Shown here in pieces: positions 62,401 through 64,000 of a stretch of 64,000 nucleotides of DNA. Every line of letters begins with the position of its first letter. Position 1 is the first letter of the stretch. A program made the translations under genes and the position numbers. Origin of the DNA: Chitinivibrionales bacterium (GTDB lineage: Bacteria; Fibrobacterota; Chitinivibrionia; Chitinivibrionales; WJKA01); contig WJLW01000047.1 of NCBI GenBank assembly GCA_014728295.1, positions 20,673 to 84,672 of the forward strand, written 5' to 3'. The notes beneath the pieces are model-generated. The model was not told the DNA's origin and ran no database searches. It saw only the letters and a program-made list of their open reading frames with translations.

Positions 62401-63865
62401 TGTGGATGGCAATATCCTGCGGCAACAAGTGAATGTCCCTGCGGCAGAGCGTGTCATAGCCCTTTTTATAGCCGCACAACAGGTAGCTGCCGGGTGCGGG
62501 CAATACCTTCTCCAGGGAATAAAAGCCCTCGGCATCGGTTGTATCGCTAAAGTCGGTACCTTTCAAAAACACGATGATGTCCTGCAGCGGCTCGCCGCTC
62601 ATTTCGTCAGCGAATTTGCCGGTTATGGTTGCCGGGCGCTTATGGTACTCATCGATATCGGCCGTATTGACAATGCGCTTTTGCAGGTCAACTCTCAGAT
62701 CGAGCGTATCGCCCCTGTCGAGTTCGAGCCCGGTTCTGGCAATCGCGTCATAGCCTTTCAGCAGGGCAACGAGCGTGTAGTTTCCATCCACCAGGCTATC
62801 AAAAGTAAATGCCCCCGTTTCGTCGGTTATGGCGCTGAACCCCGTACCTTCAAGCATGACATTGGCGCCGGGCAAAAAACGGCCGTTGTCTTCGTCAACG
62901 ATCGTGCCCGCAATCGTGCCGAACTTCATCGAAGCAATTTCGCCCAGGGATGCGTTGCCGCCGGTGGTGCTGAGCGGGATACGCATGTGGATGAGGGTAT
63001 CGGGAATAATTTCGACATTGCTGATTCTGGTATCTTCGTAGCCGGTGAGCGCGATGGCGAGTTTGTAGATGCCCTGAGGAACATCCCGAATGACAAAGAC
63101 GCCCGAGGGGCCGGTAAAATCGAAATAGTCGGTATTCTCCAGGTACACGTTGGCAGCAGCAAGGGGACGACGGGTTTTTACGTCAAAAACGGCACCGCTG
63201 ATTGCGCCCCGGGGAATATAGACCGGTTCCTCGTAATCGGTATCTTCGCCAAAACGCGGCTGCATTTTAAAATCGAATTGCGTACCCTTGCCCTCTTGTA
63301 TGGAAACGTCCGTAGCGCTGAATGCATCAAACCACAGTTTCTTGGCAATAAGCGAAAAGGTACCGGCCGTCACCGAGGGAAAGCCGTAGGCCCCGCTGGA
63401 ATCGGTCGAGGTTTTATAGTCGGTGCCTTCGAGCTGAACATTGACGTTTTGGAGCGGCTTGCCATTTTGGGCGTGTACGACGTTGCCATACAAAATGCCG
63501 GCCTCGCCGTCATCGGCGCCTTTTTTCATGCGCATGTCAACTTCGACGATGCGCCTGCCCGGTATGGTGATATCAACGGCCTTTTCATCCCCGTAGCCAT
63601 TAATAGAGGCGACAACCGTGTACGTACCGGGTTGGATGTCCTCGATGCGATAGACACCATTGAGATCGGTGTAGCTCCACAAGTCCGTGCCTTCCAGGTA
63701 CACGTAGGCAGCAGCCAGTGGACGGGATTGTGCTGCTGAGAAAATGCGCCCCGTGAGGATGCCGTACGCGTCCGGATCAGACGCTTGCGCAATGGAGAAG
63801 CTTAATACTAGCGCAACTAAAGCTGGAAACAGAGAGGAAGAGAACTGTTCAGAATGATGCTTCAT
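59468..63865 (-). CDS. TonB-dependent outer-membrane receptor with six N-terminal carboxypeptidase-regulatory-like domains
   Basis: 1465 residues, far longer than the usual 700 to 1000. Signal peptide (LVALVLSFSIAQA). Residues about 34-590 hold six tandem beta-sandwich domains, each starting with a G-x-I-x-G strand and containing LxxANVYLExTD and GxYxI (GRIFSAAQSRPLAAAYVYLE, GAVFDVKTRRPLAAANVYLE, GTIVDEETQEPLLGAKIELA). The plug follows (residues about 600-735, SAISFTDAVGSQEMSRMGAS, GGRYVIIRGLPEKYSLVM), then a barrel of about 700 residues ending in ISYEF. The final aromatic residue is typical of BAM-inserted barrels. No clear TonB box was seen. Its Pho-box-like repeat lies 107 bases upstream. 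The substrate is likely a phosphate-bearing compound; that is inference. Confidence 0.9.
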   Translation of the reverse strand: MKHHSEQFSSSLFPALVALVLSFSIAQASDPDAYGILTGRIFSAAQSRPLAAAYVYLEGTDLWSYTDLNGVYRIEDIQPGTYTVVASINGYGDEKAVDITIPGRRIVEVDMRMKKGADDGEAGILYGNVVHAQNGKPLQNVNVQLEGTDYKTSTDSSGAYGFPSVTAGTFSLIAKKLWFDAFSATDVSIQEGKGTQFDFKMQPRFGEDTDYEEPVYIPRGAISGAVFDVKTRRPLAAANVYLENTDYFDFTGPSGVFVIRDVPQGIYKLAIALTGYEDTRISNVEIIPDTLIHMRIPLSTTGGNASLGEIASMKFGTIAGTIVDEDNGRFLPGANVMLEGTGFSAITDETGAFTFDSLVDGNYTLVALLKGYDAIARTGLELDRGDTLDLRVDLQKRIVNTADIDEYHKRPATITGKFADEMSGEPLQDIIVFLKGTDFSDTTDAEGFYSLEKVLPAPGSYLLCGYKKGYDTLCRRDIHLLPQDIAIHNFELSLIEQMDSATVANRGKLTGTIVDEETQEPLLGAKIELAATRYQGVTDFKGEYSIVGLRGKTYSATVTHEGYASKGIEEIDIQEGETTTLSIELEQSDISEMQRMVVQSKANRNTGAVLLKERQSAISFTDAVGSQEMSRMGASDAADAMKSVTGASVVGGRYVIIRGLPEKYSLVMLNGSPLPSPDPDRKAVNMDMFPAAMIENITTYKTFTPDLPGEWAGGVVDIITKPFPEELYFSAKASGSYNDRTTFNEKFISYQGGNLDWLGIDDGTRDLPDIFAGNSKADIIPYHNAQGRPVENLAPDSPTLDSLFFNEQLATSLDTIQAITRQRALPDQSYSLAFGNTFSVMEKPLGIVSAISYKNSNSLNKNGLKKDYTFSLPGTPEVVENRYKVTEGDNKVIWSILGSGAFKLNSDHILSVNYFYVQNTIKNAGFLDGIFGYYDKDKKYLFQRLSFKERFINFIQPYGSHAFRIRGIPLNLKWKASFTGTAQNEPDIQEYNHFYFPSFNNQTGYDLEANVGEPNHQWRNLKENAGTFGVEIAVPFYQWSDDSGTVKAGGGWRGKERERTERMIEYQLQRYFGVYRSQHQGDPVRPADLISRPHLGIIEDATTTSGYSSGLFIKDESAPEAQWKGNSNLFAAFAMAELPLLNRLSLTAGLRYERARFQGQSFGEDIGVISEQGIVSDSIGFARLDDHDFLPAVSLTYKFDDDLIVRGSYARTLIRPSMREKANYREYTYQGGETFVGNPELKRFYIDNVDLRWEWFINPGELLAVSAFYKSIHEPIELNFLLNEQLTPINTREDVDLAGLEIEMRKRLDFIDLLKNFQIASNFTFSFSRVELDTSAVRRSAKNENYFPDEELTRPFQGQSPIVFNAFLIYDNPDIGLNSTLFFNVFGTRMSDLTDPDKPWEWEKPQPIMNISISKKVWSDFKVKLSAKNMLNSKKLFVHQYQDSELITEKEKTGVSYSMGISYEF

Positions 63866-63971
63866 TGCCGATATCTGAAAAAGTGAAAAAGGTCATCTCA
63901 ATGAGATGCTGTAAGGTTGGAGGCCATAACTGCGTAATTTTGAACAAATAGAAAAAATTACGAGCCGTTTG

Positions 63972-63997
63972 TTAGCAAAACCTTAGAATAGTGTTAG
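63972..63997 (-). promoter_or_regulatory. Pho-box-like repeat upstream of the TonB receptor
   Basis: TTAG cores on the + strand at 63972, 63983 and 63994, exactly 11 bases apart, reading CTAACAC, CTAAGG and CTAACA on the minus strand. The element may continue past the window edge. Confidence 0.7.
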
Positions 63998-64000
63998 AAT

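Noticed and set aside
62402..63739. A 445-codon + strand frame opposite the TonB receptor
   Set aside because: Antisense to the six repeated domains; its apparent repeats (for example repeated GxRNR and FQVHVGSS) merely mirror those domains.

Overview
The window looks like chromosome of a flagellated, Gram-negative member of the Fibrobacterota (Fibrobacteres; a Chitinispirillum-type relative is my best guess). The main reasons are a TIGR02147-type regulator translationally coupled to a GGGTETGN lipoprotein (30379-31218 and 28901-30382), many secreted proteins ending in short Ig-like or FlgD-like sorting-type tails, kdsA (so LPS), TonB/ExbBD and flagellin. Placement rests on family recognition only; no database was searched.

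Layout. (1) 1-20290 is a cell-surface region: three very large von Willebrand A (VWA) proteins with FlgD-like C-termini on the + strand (958, 14350, 17942), and between them a minus-strand block of six secreted proteins, among which one shared Cys-bearing N-terminal domain recurs in three neighbours and another domain in two paralogs. (2) 20291-23800 is a small accessory island: an orphan polymorphic-toxin tail with its immunity gene, a nucleotidyltransferase gene broken by an amber codon, a VapBC pair and a scrap of a REP-type transposase. (3) 23810-32822 holds a DUF5060-type glycoside hydrolase, a VIT/VWA-like protein, the TIGR02147 regulator plus lipoprotein, a STAS protein and a BsuPI-like secreted protein. 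(4) 32968-41685 is housekeeping flanked by two inverted flagellin genes: rlmN, a deleted glycosyltransferase remnant, tRNA-Leu(GAG), secG-tpiA-pgk-gap, then kdsA and tadA. (5) 41825-48768 carries a UGPase-like nucleotidyltransferase, a ParA-type ATPase, a decayed endonuclease-Q-like PHP gene, a zinc-ribbon acyltransferase and an MsbA-like ABC exporter. (6) 48858-64000 is a phosphate-linked block: pstB-glgC-phoU, a DUF3450-ExbB-ExbB-ExbD-TonB-TPR operon, a beta-helix lipoprotein and a TonB-dependent receptor with six N-terminal carboxypeptidase-regulatory-like domains.

Two regulatory patterns stand out. First, four minus-strand transcription units in region 6 (pstB, DUF3450/exb/tonB, beta-helix lipoprotein, TonB receptor) are each preceded by three or four TTAG cores spaced exactly 11 bp apart (CTAA in the direction of transcription), a Pho-box-like layout. 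This predicts one phosphate-starvation regulon that includes a dedicated TonB system. Second, both flagellin genes have a sigma-28-type promoter and a leader with an AGGA-tetraloop hairpin followed by a hairpin that puts the Shine-Dalgarno sequence in a six-base loop, the architecture of CsrA-controlled flagellin mRNAs.

Most other reading frames, including several of more than 250 codons antisense to real genes, are shadows and are left out.
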